A DNA stretch of 64,000 nt from Phaeotremella fagi (GCA_001599715.1 BCHU01000003.1:1240001-1304000), one strand, 5' to 3'. Positions 48,574 through 61,481 are shown, numbered from the stretch's first letter. Notes: generated by a model not told the origin, from the sequence alone. Program-made: numbers and translations.

Positions 48574-50426
48574 CTAAACTCGGTAAATTCGAATCAGACG
48601 TTGTCTATAGGTCACGTTAGCTGACAATAAGAAAATATGAAGCCGCAAACTTACTTTGTAACAATACGCGTTCGACAAAGGGGACACTCTTGACTCGTAG
48701 CCATGATCAAATCCGAACAATCTGTAAATTGATGGTCAGCTCCACCCTCTCCGCACAAGCAACATATAACTCACGAGCACACATAGCAAGATGACTATGA
48801 AATGAATGAAATCGTTAATAAAAGCCATAAATCGACCGTGGTTTCACTCACCCGCAATCTACCACTGCTAGGGTTGCCTCTTCGTCCTGACATACTACAC
48901 ACAATCCACGATCAACCTCAGGCATAGGTCCAGTAGGTACATTCCCACTAGATATCGGTGGTGTAGGAGGTTTGGTTGCAGTTTCTGAATCCCCATTCGG
49001 GGTAGGGGCGGAGGGCACAGGGTTCGGGTTCGTACTAGATTCGTATCGCTCTTCTTCTAACCTCTGTCTCTCCAGCCGTTTTCTCTCGTCTTGCACCAAT
49101 TCATCAACCCGACCTATTAATTCGTTCCTGAAAAAGGTCAGACGAGTTTTATTTCTATAACTCACTTCTCTAAGACCTGTTTAAAATCTACTCTGACATG
49201 ATTATCGAATAGTATCGCCTTCAACGTCCCTATACTGAGATTACTGAGATATGATTTCGGAAGACTGACGAGGGAAAGGATCGTTGGCACTGGTGGTGGA
49301 GGTGGACGGGCTACTGGAGACTGAGGTGCTGTGGTTTGTGGTCGTGGTTGGGGTTGAGGAGTCGGTCTAGGAGGAGGTGGTTGAGAATAAGCTTGAGGAG
49401 GTGGTCTATTTTGTGGAGGTGGGCGAGTTTGTGGAGGACGAGTCTGAGGGGGACGAGCTTGGGTATGGCTGCTTGATGCTCTTAAAGATGCAGAAGTAGG
49501 GGGATGAGGAGATGTAGAGCTAGGAGGTGGACGGAAGGTGGGGTATGCTTGCTGTCTCTGCGTAGAGTTATTTGGTGGTCGAGGGGTATTTGAGCCTGAC
49601 GATGAAGCGTTATCGGGGACTTGACCATGTTTGGGAACAGATTTCCTTCTGTAATAGCTCTGACGATTGTTTAGTAATGATATCAAGAAGGTGAACCCAC
49701 CTCTGCTTCTGGTGCCAAACAGCCTGTCAAAGGGTTCTTCGCTCTTACCACTGCCTGCACGAAATCTTCCTTCTCCTTAGGTCCTACACACTGTATATCG
49801 TAGGCTGCCAAATAATCCTTCAGACGTTTGATAGGTAAAGCTCGAAGCGATTGGAGAGGTGCTGCTGTGACTGAAATGATAATCAGACTATATTTGAATC
49901 AACGGTGTAGTGACACTTACTTTGTAGCATTTTCAGACAAGGTAAACAAACAGATTCGGGATCGTACCCATTCCCTCTAGCAGCACTGTCTGAAGGATCG
50001 TCCAATCCAACAGCAGCTCGAATCTCATCAGCGAAACTAGAAGCAGCTTGTCGAATTTCGTTCAACTCCCCGTTCGTATTTGAACCACGATTGTTGCGAT
50101 TTGTTCTGGATCTTCTAGGCATCAACGCTTGTCCATCAGAAAGACAGTTTGAACAATATTCGTAACCGCAATGACCACACGTATGAGCTCGTCTCCAAAG
50201 TGGATTGAATTGTTTGGCGCATTGACGACATGCTACATCAAGTCAGCGTTAGTATGAAGAGATAACTCTTTATGCATGGACACATACATGAAGATTCAAC
50301 TACAGGCGGGGGACCAGACACTGAGAATGTCGTCAGCAACAATAAATGGTAAATGATTTCCCAATGACCGGATTGTCTTGATCACTTACATATAGGCATC
50401 CCCAAAGGGAGAGTACCATTGTTCAT
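48574..50426 (-). CDS. FYVE-type zinc finger / RING E3 ubiquitin ligase
   Basis: The N-terminal FYVE-like zinc finger reads CRQCAKQFNPLWRRAHTCGHCGYEYCSNC and, after an Asn/Arg-rich insert, CLPCLKML. Two SAP-like helical motifs follow (LPIKRLKDYLAAYDIQCVGP and LSIGTLKAILFDNHVRVDF), separated by a long Pro/Gln-rich linker. The protein ends in a C3HC4 RING: CVVCQDEEATLAVVDCGHLAMC and CPLCRTRIVTKQRLIRIYRV. This FYVE-SAP-RING order resembles animal CARP/rififylin E3 ligases and yeast Pib1 (endosome/vacuole). The FYVE finger lacks a clear RRHHCR basic motif (RRAHTCG here), so lipid binding may be weak. ATG 50426; TAG 48574-48576; about eight exons. Confidence 0.8.
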
Positions 50427-50915
50427 ACCAACCTCAGCACTCTAAATGCTACAAATATCAATCTGTTCTTGAAATTTTCTGGATTGAATGTAAACAAAAA
50501 CGACGAGTCCAGCTTAGCAATCAATTGCGCTGGTCACTCGGATTTCGGTCAGCGGTACAGTTGGTTGGCCGATTAAAGGAAATTCTTTGAGTTTCTATGG
50601 ATATTCTACGATTTGTTATAAGTGTTTGTTGTTCGATGAATGTATTGTTGACAAGATAAGGATGTTATTCTTGAAAGAAGATGAATTAATGAAGTTGTGT
50701 TGACCAAAACAAAGGATAGGATGGATAGGATGTCATGGTTATATGGTAATCAATTGACCGGAATAACACCATCTAAACGTCACTTTGATTTCATACATTT
50801 TCAGTCTACTACAATTCAGCAGCATAAACCATGAACCATATTGACATGCATATAAGGAGATTCTCACGACTATAGCTACGACACTTTTGCTCCGTAGGCA
50901 GCGACTTCTTTCAAG
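50427..50915. promoter_or_regulatory. Divergent promoter region, FYVE-RING/VPS38
   Basis: 489 bases between divergent starts of two genes with plausible endosomal roles. AT-rich; no motif I can name. Functional assignment is positional only. Confidence 0.35.
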
Positions 50916-53900
50916 ATGGAGCAACACAGTCTTGATACGACCTTTAGTGGTCTTGACGAGGTGAGTAAACTCTACCGATATATCTAATTTACCATAGCCT
51001 CGAATACGTCAAATCACTGGGTAAGAATCCAATCTCTGTACATTAGAATCTGAAAATGACTTACTCACAATTAACAGAATACGAATCCACCAACTTACAC
51101 TTCCGCAATCACTTCAACTTGCCTCCAAACTCGTTCCAGATCAGACCCATTCTGAACCAATCATCACAATCCTAGGGGAGAGTTCACAACTTTCCTCATC
51201 ACCTACGCCCTCACATACTCATTTCAGACGAAGTAGTACAGCATCGAAGAACTCTTTACAATCTCCTCAGAGAGAACGACGAATATCGTATACTGGATAT
51301 GACGTTCCTTCAACTAGACAACGTTCCACTTCCACATCGACGTTATCCCCTTCATCACCTTTACTTTCCCCCTCCATCCATCAACCTCCAAGAGTGCGTT
51401 CATCTCGACCTAGGGCTCCAACGCTTGCTGGGGAAGCTATAGAACATGCTATGGCTCTTGGGAATAGTGGACATCTTCTCACTGAAGGAATAGATGAAGA
51501 TTCTCCGAATTCAAATGAGCAGGACAGGTCACGAAAGCCTTTAAGATGTTTTATCACTTTTATCGTACCGTCTAAGGATAATCTTCAGTCGGAAGACCGA
51601 GATTTAGAGAAACCTGAGCTGCACCCAGGAAATGGTGACGACGGTAACGTGCCATTCCCCAAACAAGGACAAACAAATGGTAATCCACCTACCCAAACAC
51701 TTCATCCACCTTCACGATCATCCTCTTCTGCGTCACTCAATCATTCTCACCTATCCCAACCCTCACCTATACGGAAAACAAGTCTCAAAAATAAACTTCG
51801 TCCATCAATTTCAACTTCTTCCTCACATTCCTCCCTCAATGAAAGCCTTAGTGTTCCAAACGGACGACCAAATGGAAACTTCTCGCGCTCACCATCTGAA
51901 GTCGGGTTAGGTATTAGAAATGGTATGAGACATTCTCAGAAAGGACGAAATCGGATTGAGGAGGATACGAGGACGAAACAAAACGGAAAAGGGGAACTCA
52001 AATCGGGAGAGCGTGTACCATTCTTTATTTCACCTATTCATCATCCATCGACGCATCCACGATTCTTGTCTCTGAGTCCAGAAACTGATTTCGGAGATTG
52101 GTTGAGTGTGGAGGACGGTGCTTCTCATTTAGTGGAGATTGAGGTGTGGGTTGAGGAAGTAATTTCGTCACAGGAGAATGAGGATAACGGACCACGGGAT
52201 AGCTTGCAATGGAAAAAACTGACAGGAGTCGGAGGGGTTGTTGATTTGAGAAAACTACGACGTCTACCTTCGAATGCTGAATTACAAGAGAATACCATTC
52301 AATTCTCTTTTTCCATTGATCCGAAATCGTTGTTCTACATCCCCGCAGTGAACTCCACGACGGACAAGAAAGAACCAGTCACAACAACAAATCGTGAATT
52401 GGTGAGCGGTGTTGTTGAACGAAGTCTGAGGGAGACTAGGATGAAGAAGGGAGTCGGAATAGGAGGATTGCATCAGTGAGTATCGATTATCTTGTTTGGG
52501 TTTCGTTCGAATTTTTATTTATGTCTAAAAGATTGGTCAATATACAATCTGTGATTGCAGACACCGAGAGAAACTTGAAACTTGTCCAAGCTAAAATCGA
52601 TAAACTTCTTCGTGATGACGTGGACCGTCGATGTTTGGTAAGCTGTCCTATTTCAATTTTGGATGTTGTCGATCTAACAAAACCAGCGGCGAGACCTGAA
52701 CCAACGCGAAGATCGAGTCAACTGGATTAACAATAAGGTTCATGAAGTCGAGAAAACCACTCGAGAAGGTTCGTAATCTTGTTGGGAATTTGAGCTGTCG
52801 TGTTGACTTCTTTTCAGGTCAAGCTCGGATCACGTTGCGTCAACAGGATTTGGAGAAGCGGAGAGATAATTTAAGCAAAGCTTTACAAAGTGACGAGTTG
52901 TTACGAGGTACAGTCATGGAGCTGGAGGAGCACATAATAGGAGTTGAGTAAGTGCTACACCACATCCATCTGGATCAGAACTAAAGTCGAACAGGGATGA
53001 ACGTCTGTCACTTCTTCCGATAATTCATCGACTCCGAGCCTTCCATGTCCAAACCTTAGATGCTCTATTCCCAATATCACCTCTCTCCCCCGCTTCTCTC
53101 CTTTTCTCAATTCTAGATGTCCCACTACCGATACCTTCAGGTCCCAAAGATCCAGCACCACCACTAACACTACCATCATCAGCAATTCCCGAGGAAGGTC
53201 GAATGAAAGTCGACAAGATTGACGAAAGATCTACAGCTACTGCTCTCGGTTATGTGGCTATTGTACTTCAGATTCTGGGTGGCTTGGTGGGTTGGGGAGG
53301 TGTAGGGGGTGTAGGTGGCGGTGGGAGCGGTGGGTTACCTTATCCTGTGACTTGTGTTGGGAGTAGGAGTCTTGTTAGAGACGTGGTTTCTGTTATGCAA
53401 GGTCCTAGATCGTGAGTAGAATGTTCATGCTTCAAACTGATATCCCACTAGCTTCCCTTTGTATGCTAAAGGCGTGGAACGATATCGATTTGAATATGCT
53501 GTTTTTCTTCTTAACAAAAACATTGAATTGGTAAGCTCCATAAATCTTACTAGAAGGCAACTGAACTTTGTCATTCTTAGTTGATGCAAGAATCAAATAT
53601 TCGCCTACTTGACATGAGGCATACACTGCCAAATCTCAAAAATCTCTTGTTAACTTTATCATCACCAATTCTCCCTTCTCCACCACAATCACCAGGCTAC
53701 AATTCAGGATCCAACACTTACGCCTACAATTCTCAAACCACCTCACGACAAACGTCAAGAGCATGGAGTAGAGCCATGACTCCAGTTCGAGGTGGATCCG
53801 TCAGTCTTACCTCACCCTCATCTTCAATCAGTAAAGATAGTCCGGCATCCGTTCGAGCCGGTAACTTCTCACCATCAAAAACAAATGTCGGAGGGATAGG

Positions 53901-54036
53901 GAGTCCCTCGATAGGGGGACACAAACGTCGGTCAATGTTGGCGAGACAGAGCTATTTGTCCACTGAAAACGGAGATGATGATGATGCGGGGTTCAGCGTT
54001 GATGCGGAAAGTGAGGTTGTGTCTGATCAGGAGTAA
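50916..54036 (+). CDS. VPS38: Vps38/UVRAG-like subunit of PI3-kinase complex II
   Basis: Subunit of the Vps34-Vps15-Vps30 class III PI3-kinase complex for endosomal sorting. Exon 1 (50916-50960) encodes MEQHSLDTTFSGLDE. A long Ser/Pro-rich N-region with C2-like parts (HLVEIEVWVEEVI) is followed by a coiled coil (DTERNLKLVQAKIDKLLRDD to DLEKRRDNLSKALQSDELLR) and the conserved BARA-like UVRAG/Atg14 C-domain: ATALGYVAIVLQILGGL, VTCVGSRSLVRD, FPLYAKGVERYRFEYAVFLL, NKNIELLMQES and RHTLPNLKNLLLTL. A Gly-rich insert (GWGGVGGVGGGGSGG) interrupts the domain. The C-tail is disordered and acidic (VDAESEVVSDQE). UVRAG fits better than Atg14, since no N-terminal Cys repeats are seen. Confidence 0.85.
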
Positions 54037-54160
54037 AGGGGGTTTAGACTATGCATTCCTTTGTTGGTATAATTTCTGGTTATAAAGGGATTCGATTTCT
54101 TCCTTGTTTACGCTAACTCTTTAATTATTGATATCTAACTACATACCACTAACAACTTGA

Positions 54161-56450
54161 ATGAATGATACAACCATGGAATCAGACTTAGAGAATAACG
54201 AAAAAAACACAGTACAAGAGTTTTTACACTCTGCAGAACCTCAGATCATTCTTCAAGATGATGATGTAGTCTCTGAAGAATCAGAGGGAATCTCTACGGC
54301 TCGACAGATAAGCGTAGCACTTTTGATAGCCTGTACATCTGCGTTCGCGGTAGGTCATACCATTCGACTCAAAACGACATGACTTATTAGGTCGACATCC
54401 TTAGACGGGGTCTAGTGATGGGACACTTGTTCTTGTTCCGACTATCGCGACTGATCTTCAAGTTCCAGTTTTGGGTGTGCAATGGGTAAGTTCCTAGAGT
54501 GGGATGTAGTTATGGACATGGTTCTAGGTTTCATCGGGGGCTTCATTGGCTTTTGTGAGTTGCTTCAGCCTATATTCCACTCCCGACTGGATTAATGGTT
54601 TCTAATTCCTTTATCCATAGGGATGGTCAGTTTTACTTCTTCCGAGCATTCAGCGAGAGAATTCTGATTATCAGATAAAGTGGTCTTCTAGTTTCTGGTC
54701 GTCTAGCCGATATCTTTGGTAGACGTTCATTATTTCTCGTTGGGGCCGCTATCAATTGTATAGCCTCGTTGATTTCAGGATTTGTTAAAGTGAGTTTGAT
54801 CTGGATGAACTTGACAACTGACAAACGAATCAATCAGATCAGACTTCTTTTGTTTCTCCTGAGAGGATTCTCTGGAATGGGAATGTCTATGATGATACCT
54901 GCCGCTTTTGGGATTTTAGGATCGACATTTCAAGAAGAACCAAGACGGACGGTCGCGTTTGCATTGTTCACCATGGGGTATCCAGTCGGGACGACGAGCC
55001 TAATCTTGATTGGTGGTGCTCTAGCGTTTCATTACCCGTTAGTCATGTATCAAAATCACAGAAGTATTTAACGTACATCGCTTACAGTAATAATGGATGG
55101 CAATATTTCTTCCTTCTTTTATCGGGTTTAGCTGGGTTCCTTGGCTTTGGCGGGTTCCTTCTCTTTCCTCGGGAAGCTACTTCAACCACCTCGATCAAGA
55201 GAATTGCTAAAATCGATTGGATCGGTGCTTTTATCTTTACCACCTCAATCATACTTTTCATCTTCTCTATTGTCCAGAGTGGACTGGTAGAAAAAGGCTG
55301 GAGAGAACCTTGTGAGTACAGTGAAATGAATCGGATGAATGAGCTTTCAGTGTTGATTAAATTGAAATTTCACAGATGTTCCAACTCTTCTCGTCGTTTC
55401 AATGATCCTTCTTGTCGTTTTTGGCAGATGGCAGTACCATCTAGAACATCATTCGCTCTCTGGTGTTCCTCCGATCATCAAAACTTCCCTGCTCAAACGT
55501 GGTAAATATCTAATGGCTTGGATCATCGTAGTGGCGTTCTGTATAAATAACGCGATACCTGTGCATTCTAAGTTTCCAAGAAAAATTATGTTTGTGCTGA
55601 CTAGTTGACTTAGGCTTGGTTGTTCACCAGCATGATTTGGTATCAAGATTATCAAGGGTTTGACGCTTTTCAGAGCGTCGTGCGCGTTGTAGAAGCGCCA
55701 ATCGTAGGTATTGTGGTAGCGGTTAGTCTGTTCATTTCCTTGGCTCATACTTTCGGCTGAACTTTTATCCCGCAGATATCTGTCATATACCTAGCCCCTC
55801 GATTTCGTGTGCCCGTAATAATCGCTGGCGGATGTGTTGCAACAGGGTACGTTTCCTTCATTCCTTGCTTCTCTGTTTGCATCGCATCTAATCTCACTGA
55901 AAGTGTGGCACAACTGCTTTACGCAGTACAACCAGATGGAGAAAATTATTGGTACATGGAATTTTGGGGTGATTTCTTGCATCCATTTGGGTCTGATCTG
56001 TAAGTGACATGAACTAATGAAAAGGCATTATCATTGACAGCTAGGTAGCACTGTTGGGGTTGGATCCATCATGGTCTCAAATCTCTTTCACGAGTCAGTG
56101 TCTCCTGTGTACCCCTCGAAATCAAGAAGGCTTACAAGATTTTCAGTGCCGACCAATCAGTAGCGGGTGCCCTCTTTCAAACTGCTTCACAACTAGGAGT
56201 AACCTCAGGTGTCTGTATAGCAAGTTTGATTCAGACTGAAGTTACCTATCATGCAGATGGGGACCTAGGCACAGGACTTCGTGCAGCATATTGGGGGACC
56301 TTCACTTTCTGTTTACTTGGTATGTACTTGTTCAGCTTTGAGCCGAATATTGAATTGACGATGAATCGTATTGCAGCTGCGTCAATCGCCGTCATCACCT
56401 TACATAGAGTGAAGCTCGCAAAAGATGTCTCTGAATTGCATGAAAACTGA
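54161..56450 (+). CDS. Major facilitator superfamily transporter, copy 1
   Basis: Multi-pass MFS permease, drug:H+ antiporter-like, in many short exons. Segments are ATGSSDGTLVLVPTIATDLQ, VQWVSSGASLAFGCGLL, SGRLADIFGRRSLFLVGAAI (the loop 2-3 motif), LRGFSGMGMSMMIPAAFGIL and DWIGAFIFTTSIIL. The C-terminal half has WYQDYQGFDAFQSVVRVVEA and ADQSVAGALFQTASQLGVTS. A 5-nt exon GGATG (54621-54625, followed by donor GTCAGT) is needed to keep frame through AFGCGLL. All junctions found are GT-AG, though one donor is GTGCAT. Ends KDVSELHEN at TGA 56448-56450. Substrate not deducible. Upstream member of a tandem pair. Confidence 0.85.
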
Positions 56451-56698
56451 TTGTGATGAGATAGTTAAGCGAACCATACTCTTAAGTTATGCACTTTATG
56501 CACCGGTTCGGCGTAATTGCAACGTTTTATAATCCATAGAGGGAATTTTTGTCCTTTGAAGGACAATTCATCCTTCCTTTTCTTCGGGCTTCCTTTGTGA
56601 AAAATGGGTTGATGTACTACCGTCCTTGTTGAACACTGCTTCCTTCTTTATAAACTTGAAATACATATCTTTCTTGAGAGTTATTCAACACCAATCCC

Positions 56699-59025
56699 AT
56701 GGGAGCGACAGACGAAAACAGACCAATGGATAGCTTGGAGGAGGAGAAGCCTCCAATCGATATCCAAGCCCCGCTCGAAACCCTTCTAGATATACCAAGC
56801 GATGTGATCGAGCAGCCCGAACCAATCACAACCTCGAACCTTGGTCAATTTGGGGTCTTGTTGGTATCGTTTGGAGCCGCGTACTTTGTAAGCTATTTCA
56901 TCTTAGCATTGAGAAGAGATAGTTGGGCTAATACTTTCCAGTATGCTGCAGCTGACGGAGTCCTAATTCTATTACCCAGCATCGGGGAAGATTTGATGTA
57001 GAAAGATATTGAAGCTCAATGGGTTCGTATCTTGAACATACTGTACTGTTCCAAGGCGTGGACATTTTGCTTATGACTTTCCAGATTGCGTCTGCCTATA
57101 ATCTGTCTGTGGTAAGGTTCCCTATAACATATTAATTACTTACTGTTTTAGGGATGGTCAGTGTGATATGCCTTTTGAAGATGTGTAGCTCTCTGACCAA
57201 ATTCTGACCTTTTCAGCGGAATGTTATTTTTCGGTCGAATGGCAGATTTGTACGGAAGGAAAAAGATGTATATGGCTGGAATGATGATGTACGCCGTGGC
57301 ATCATTGATCTCCGGATTTGTGAAGGTCAGTCTTTGAGCTGTTTCTACAATGATTACCTACTGATTTAGGAGAAAGGTGCAAGCTGTTTTGTACGTCCTA
57401 CGGGCGCTGTCAGGGCTAGGCCTGTCGATCGCTATGCCGGCAGCTTTTGGAATTCTGGGTTCAACATTCGCAAATAGTAGACGTAACATTGCTTTTACTA
57501 TCTGGGCTCTTGGTTTCCCCATCGGTTCTTCAACTGGCATGTTGATAGCTGGAGCTTTTGCAGATCTATCCAGGTAAATGAAGTTTTGATTTACCCAATA
57601 GTACGAAGCTTATTGGTTCCAACAATTCAGTAAAGGATGGCAATACTTCTTTCTTTTCAATGCTGGATTTGGATTCCTAATTGGAATCGCATCTGTTTTC
57701 TTCATTCCTACAGTAGTCGAAATCGAAACGCCAAGGGAAGACCGAATCGAAAGAATCGGTAACATCGATTGGATTGGCGCTTTCCTCTTTACTGCATCAT
57801 TGATTCTCTTCTTCTTTGCGATTACACAAAGCGGAATTACTTCGAGGGGATGGGCAGAACCTTGTGAGTTTTCATTCTATCCTCGAACACATTGCTCCCT
57901 CATTCAGCATCCATCAAAGTGGCTGAGATAATCTTAGATGTACCTGCTCTTTTAGGAGTTTCGATCATCATGATGGCTGGTTTTTGGAAGTGGCAGTATC
58001 GCTTGGAAGGATCGTCAGCGCAAACAGTACCTTTGATCAAGTTGTCGGTTTTGAGATATAAAGGCTATTTAGTGTTGAAGATACTTTTGGTCGCTTTCTG
58101 CGCATATACCTCGTTTCCTGTGAGGGATACTCGGACTTAGTGAATACTCACTAGATGATATTCTAGGCTTGGCTTTACTTATCGAACATACTTTATCAAG
58201 ATGTTTGGCAGTTGTCTCCTGTGCATAGCGCGGAGCAGTTGATTGCTGCAGCTTGTTGTGGGATGTTGGCTACGGTAAGTCGTTGGAATGGGCTTTCTTA
58301 CACTCGCAGACGATACTCCCTCTTCTGATACCACGATTAAGAGCTCCCCTTATTCTATGTCTGGCTTGTCTACTCACAAGGTACGATACACCTAACATGA
58401 TATGAGTTTGTCCAATGACGCTCCAGTGGCTTTTCAATTCTGATTCTGTCACAGTCTTTGCTCGATCGTTTTCGCTGTCATGCCTGACGATCACATTTAT
58501 TGGAAATTCTGTTTCTGGGGATCTCTGTTGAATCCATTTGGAGCAGATTAGTAAGGAATTCTCAAACTATCCCACTTCAACTGATGATTCCTACGTAGCA
58601 CTGTTACCGTCACCTCTATTCTAATTTCAAACCTTTTCGATGAGTGAGTTTGTCACTCCTGCAGTAACTGATAATCGAACGACAGAGCCGATCAATCTGT
58701 AGCAGGGGGGTTATACCAGACTGCAATGGCTTTAGCCTCTGCTGCAGGATTATGTATAACCAGTGTCATTGAAACAGAAGTTACAGCGAACAATGGAAGT
58801 CTCCTCAACGGCCTTCGGGCTGGTTACTGGTGTTTAGCTGCCTGGGCTTTACTTGGTGAGATGAAAAGCTTCCTACAGGATGATTTGTAACTGACTCCCG
58901 AGACGCTATATCTAGCGGCAATTCTATCAGTCTTGTTGCTCAGACGAATCAAACTTGCCAATAATGTGAAGGATGATTTGGAGGGACTATCGAACGGTGT
59001 GAACCAAACTGCCACAACTGGTTAG
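56699..59025 (+). pseudogene. Major facilitator superfamily transporter, copy 2, with nonsense codon
   Basis: Tandem paralogue of the preceding gene, 248 bases downstream, with the same order of segments: ADGVLILLPSIGEDL, AQWIASAYNLSVGCGML, FFGRMADLYGRKKM, LRALSGLGLSIAMPAAFGIL, NIDWIGAFLFTASLIL, DDHIYWKFCFWGSLLNPFGA and ADQSVAGGLYQTAMALASAA. It also has the 5-nt GGATG exon (57152-57156). After ...GEDLM the codon at 56999-57001 is TAG, aligned to the residues before QW in copy 1, and no intron I can find removes it. Everything downstream stays in frame to TAG 59023-59025. So either a very young pseudogene, a strain allele or a sequencing error. Confidence 0.7.
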
Positions 59026-59200
59026 GCTTTAACCGACGATCGTCGCCAATGCCATATTTCAGACGTTTAAACTTGTAGATATAGACCATTGCTTTCTATT
59101 CTATTACCTTTTAATCTTGAAAAATGTTATCATAGTAGACTCTACTTGAACTCATCAGTAATCAGACTCCTCAGAAAATAACGATTATCGCATTTCCGCT

Positions 59201-60089
59201 ATGTCCTCGCTCTCAGCAACAGGCAGTGTGAATGACGGTATGTTCTCGATCGTCTCTGAGATCTCATCGTGTTAGATACACTTGGCACCATGACCGATTC
59301 CTCATCGATGGAGGGTGACTCCAGTAAATCCACAACCACTCCCAGGATATCGCCAACATCTCCAAAACCTCGAATGCTGTTCAATCCAAATGCTCAGGCC
59401 GCTTCCTCGTCATCATCGAGTGCTAATCCCTTACCGGCATCAGCTGTTATGACCTTGGAGGATTATAAGAGATTAAATAGGGTGAGCATGAGATTAATCA
59501 GGCGATACCTGCTGTTTCGTCGTTCTGATCAGTTGATAGAGGACTCAAGAGTCGGGATTGATTAGTGGGATCGGTGGAGGAGGTCTTTTGAGTGAGTCAA
59601 TTTGAATGACTTGATCAGACTAATCGTTCTCAGCATACTTGATACGACAATATGCACCTAAAAGACCGTCGAAAAATGGTCTATTCTTGGTATTCATGCG
59701 TAAGCTACAAAGCAGTGTTTAGATATTAACATCATTCTTCAGTTTCTTCCACCTGCATCTCTTATTTCACCTCGCATACGCTCCTAGTCAGAGAATTAGC
59801 TAGTATACGAGCTCAAGCAGCGTTGAGAGCTCTACCTCAAGCCCCGAATGGTGGTGGTGTCATACTACCTGATACGTCTGCGACTGGTGATAAACCGTTA
59901 TCAGCTTTACATGCTGTTGAAAAGGAAAATGGTAAAGATGATGTGGTGGAAGAATTGAAATTGTTTGGAAAGAAGAAGAAGGAACGCCAACGGTGGACTA
60001 AGGGAAAGGGTTTGGAGGGCGAAGTGGAAGAGGAGGGAGAGATGAGAGATACTTGGTTCAGACCTGGAGTTCCTCGGAGAGATGGATAA
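59201..60089 (+). CDS. Small membrane-anchored protein of unknown function
   Basis: Not recognised. Exons start at ATG 59201 (MSSLSATGSVND) and are joined by introns at about 59238-59270, 59481-59549, 59592-59632 and 59700-59742. The N-terminal half is Ser/Thr/Pro-rich and disordered. It is followed by EDYKRLNRSGLISGIGGGLL and TYLIRQYAPKRPSKNGLFL, then VFMLSSTCISYFTSHTLL, which gives two moderately hydrophobic helices around a basic hinge. The tail is rich in Lys and Glu (LFGKKKKERQRWTKGKG). Two-helix hairpin and basic hinge suggest an organelle membrane protein; this is inference. Confidence 0.6.
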
Positions 60090-60464
60090 CGGGTTTTCTC
60101 ATAATCGAAAGCGTGGATCTGAACGATATTTGAAAGAGATCGAAGACATATGTTAGGTAGGTGTGCACTACCACCATCTTAACACCCTTCACGATCTGTG
60201 GATTGGCCAGAATTATGAGGACCGTTGCAGCAGGGAGATACTGTATCCATAATGCATACCCTATACGCAATTTTGAGATAAGGACAGTCATTTTTGATCC
60301 GCCAGCGTTGCTTCGCTCCATACGTAGCTGCTTCGCTACGGAACGCATCGCCACTCTGAAACACATCAACACACAGACTCTTTTTACAATCATTTCACAA
60401 TCTTACTTTCTACTCTCAACAATCTAATCTTATTCACAAACTCTTCTCATCCTAATCAACAACC
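60090..60464. other. Intergenic with short inverted repeat
   Basis: 375 bases. CGTAGCTGCTTCGCTACG at about 60323-60340 is a perfect 6-bp inverted repeat with a 6-base loop. Not followed by a T-run. No gene seen. Confidence 0.4.
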
Positions 60465-61481
60465 ATGACTAATCCAGGTGAAGTCGCTCAGATCGAAGGG
60501 CAAAGATCAATCCCTCCAGAAGTTCAAGCTTTGATAGCTTCTTTCATCATCAAACCCTCACCATCAATGATGCGAGTCTCAGAAACTTTCTTCGATGTTC
60601 TTATAAAGAAGATCTACAGAAAGGTCAACCTCGAATCAACATCCTCTACATCTGTGTTTTGGAGTAAAGGTCCTGTTTCGAGAGTGAGTTCATAAGAGGT
60701 ACTATGTTTGAAGATCACTGCTCATAAGCTCGGGTAGATTCAGAAACTTTTCTTATCGACTGTCGAGACACTTCGTATTGATTTATCATACCCTCCCTTC
60801 CGCCGCGGTCTTCCTTGTGCCTACATTCTACCTTTTCTCACCAATTTGAAAAACGTACAAATCGGTCAGACCACTTCTGGTTTTTCCACTAGATATTTCA
60901 GAGACATTTTTGCAGAGCTTCGTGCTCTCAAGATTGAAAACTTGATATTAGAAAAGTGGTTCGATGAATACAATTACCCTTTCATCATACGATGTCAACC
61001 TCGAAGAGTCATCGCACACATGCATTCTCCTTATAAAACCCAGGTCTTGTATCATATATTTTCTGACGAGGAAGATTGTGACACCGAAAATTTCAAGGAG
61101 GCATTTTGTATTCTTTCTGGTTGGGAAACGAGACTAAATCGTGAAGAGGTGTTCAGATTTCCTGCTTTGTTGCAAGCCATTCTTGATCTTGCGGTAGTCA
61201 ACGAAGGAGGACAAAATCCGGTCATGGTCACAATCGTTGGGGCAGCTATCGCTTCTACCGGTGATTCAAATCTTAATCAAGCGGCACAGAAAAAAACTCA
61301 GATCGAAATAATGGATTACTGTAAAAACACCGAAAATTGGTTAATTTCAATTGAAAGGTTTGGCTTGAACACTGAATATTATGACAGACGTACCAAGGCA
61401 TCCTTCGAAGATCATATCAGATTTTTGACGACTTATGAATGGGAAGAAATGAAAGAGAAGTTGGATATACAAGTTGTTTAG
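60465..61481 (+). CDS. F-box-like hypothetical protein
   Basis: Two exons with one phase-0 intron (about 60684-60738) that joins VFWSKGPVSR to IQKLFLSTVETLRIDLSY. The opening SIPPEVQALIASFI...MMRVSETFFDVLIKKIYRKV resembles the N-terminal F-box-like helices common in tremellomycete proteins, which would contact Skp1 in an SCF ligase. The rest has leucine-spaced stretches (ELRALKIENLILEKWFDEYN) but no repeat I can define, and ends EEMKEKLDIQVV. F-box assignment is weak, based on pattern only. ATG 60465; TAG at 61479-61481. Confidence 0.6.

Noticed and set aside
54380..54700. Apparent stop codons in MFS copy 1
   Set aside because: All fall in introns once acceptors at about 54404 and the GGATG microexon are used.
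60323..60340. Hairpin as a terminator
   Set aside because: No following T-run and Pol II genes do not use such terminators.
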